Positions 5,325 through 5,462 of a stretch of DNA of 5,462 bases are shown here, in pieces (position 1 is the stretch's first letter; every line of letters begins with the position of its first letter). The DNA is taken from positions 1 through 5,462 of the forward strand of contig SXJH01000045.1 of assembly GCA_005779435.1 (NCBI GenBank), written 5' to 3'. The notes below the pieces were generated by a model. It had not been told where the DNA came from. It worked only from the letters and a program-made list of their open reading frames with translations, and searched no databases. Source of the DNA: Nitrosomonas sp. Lineage in GTDB: Bacteria > Pseudomonadota > Gammaproteobacteria > Burkholderiales > Nitrosomonadaceae. Made by a program: the position numbers and the translations under genes.

Positions 5325-5462
5325 CTAGTGTATCGTCCTCAACATATCTTTAGCTTTATTCACTTTTTTCAGAACCTGCTCCGGAGTGGCTGTCCAATGA
5401 TACGGTTTTGGGTTGGCATTTCGATGTTCAAGATACTGATTTATCGCCTCTTCAAGTTCAGC
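5325..5462 (-). CDS. IS630-family transposase, C-terminal 45 residues (5' part outside window)
   Basis: Read on the minus strand from the window edge, the frame is open for 45 codons to a TAG at 5325-5327. It encodes AELEEAINQYLEHRNANPKP, then YHWTATPEQVLKKV and NKAKDMLRTIH. This is the characteristic tail of IS630-type DDE transposases: a helix of the type LEEAIxxYLxxxNxNPKP, then W(T)xTxxxIL(x)KV. The catalytic DDE residues would lie upstream, outside the window, so whether the enzyme is intact cannot be judged. It is convergent with the fli operon and unrelated to flagella in function. It was recognised from the family pattern by eye; the degree of similarity was not measured. Confidence 0.8.
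   Translation of the reverse strand, partial: AELEEAINQYLEHRNANPKPYHWTATPEQVLKKVNKAKDMLRTIH

Larger units (their letters stand above)
5290..5462 (-). mobile_element. IS630-family insertion sequence, one end (runs off window)
   Basis: The transposase 3' end at 5325-5462 shows that an IS630-type element occupies the right edge, pointing towards fliR. The exact terminus cannot be read from one end. IS630 elements insert at TA, and candidate TA dinucleotides lie at 5289-5290 and 5296-5297, just outside the palindromic stretch at 5301-5319. The left boundary given is therefore approximate. Confidence 0.5.

Overview
The window is a stretch of a flagellar gene cluster. All genes lie on the plus strand in the order fliK (3' part) - fliL - fliM - fliN - fliO - fliP - fliQ - fliR. 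The right edge holds the 3' end of a transposase gene on the minus strand, of the IS630 (DDE, mariner-like) type. The proteins look proteobacterial. The FliM start (MAEDFLSQEEVDALL), the duplicated DDWAAAMAEQ motif in FliN and the FliK-FliL-M-N-O-P-Q-R order fit a betaproteobacterium best. With moderate base composition, a Nitrosomonadales-type organism is plausible, but that last step is inference and no species is claimed.

Layout. 2-565 is the C-terminal domain of the hook-length ruler FliK, with its 5' end outside the window. 566-811 is a 246-base gap. It holds a strong hairpin (656-678) that probably ends the fliK transcript, then what looks like an FlhDC-dependent class II promoter: an imperfect palindrome built on AAATARC half-sites (720-751) and a GATAAT -10 box (777-782). 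A good ribosome binding site precedes fliL at 812. 812-5222 is a tight operon, fliLMNOPQR, with gaps of 9 to 17 bases except at fliO-fliP, where the true fliP start is uncertain. 5223-5324 is noncoding. 5325-5462 encodes the last 45 residues of the transposase.

How the genes work together. FliM and FliN build the cytoplasmic C-ring that receives CheY-P and sets rotation direction. FliL sits in the inner membrane by the stators. FliP, FliQ and FliR form the export gate of the flagellar type III secretion system, with FliO as the assembly helper for FliP. FliK measures the hook and triggers the export specificity switch. FlhB, the partner of FliR and FliK in that switch, is not in the window; the insertion sequence follows fliR directly.

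This is mostly a conventional locus and I see no sign of an undescribed system. The points most worth a second look are the candidate FlhDC operator, the internal repeat in FliN, the fliO-fliP junction and the IS630 element at the operon's end.
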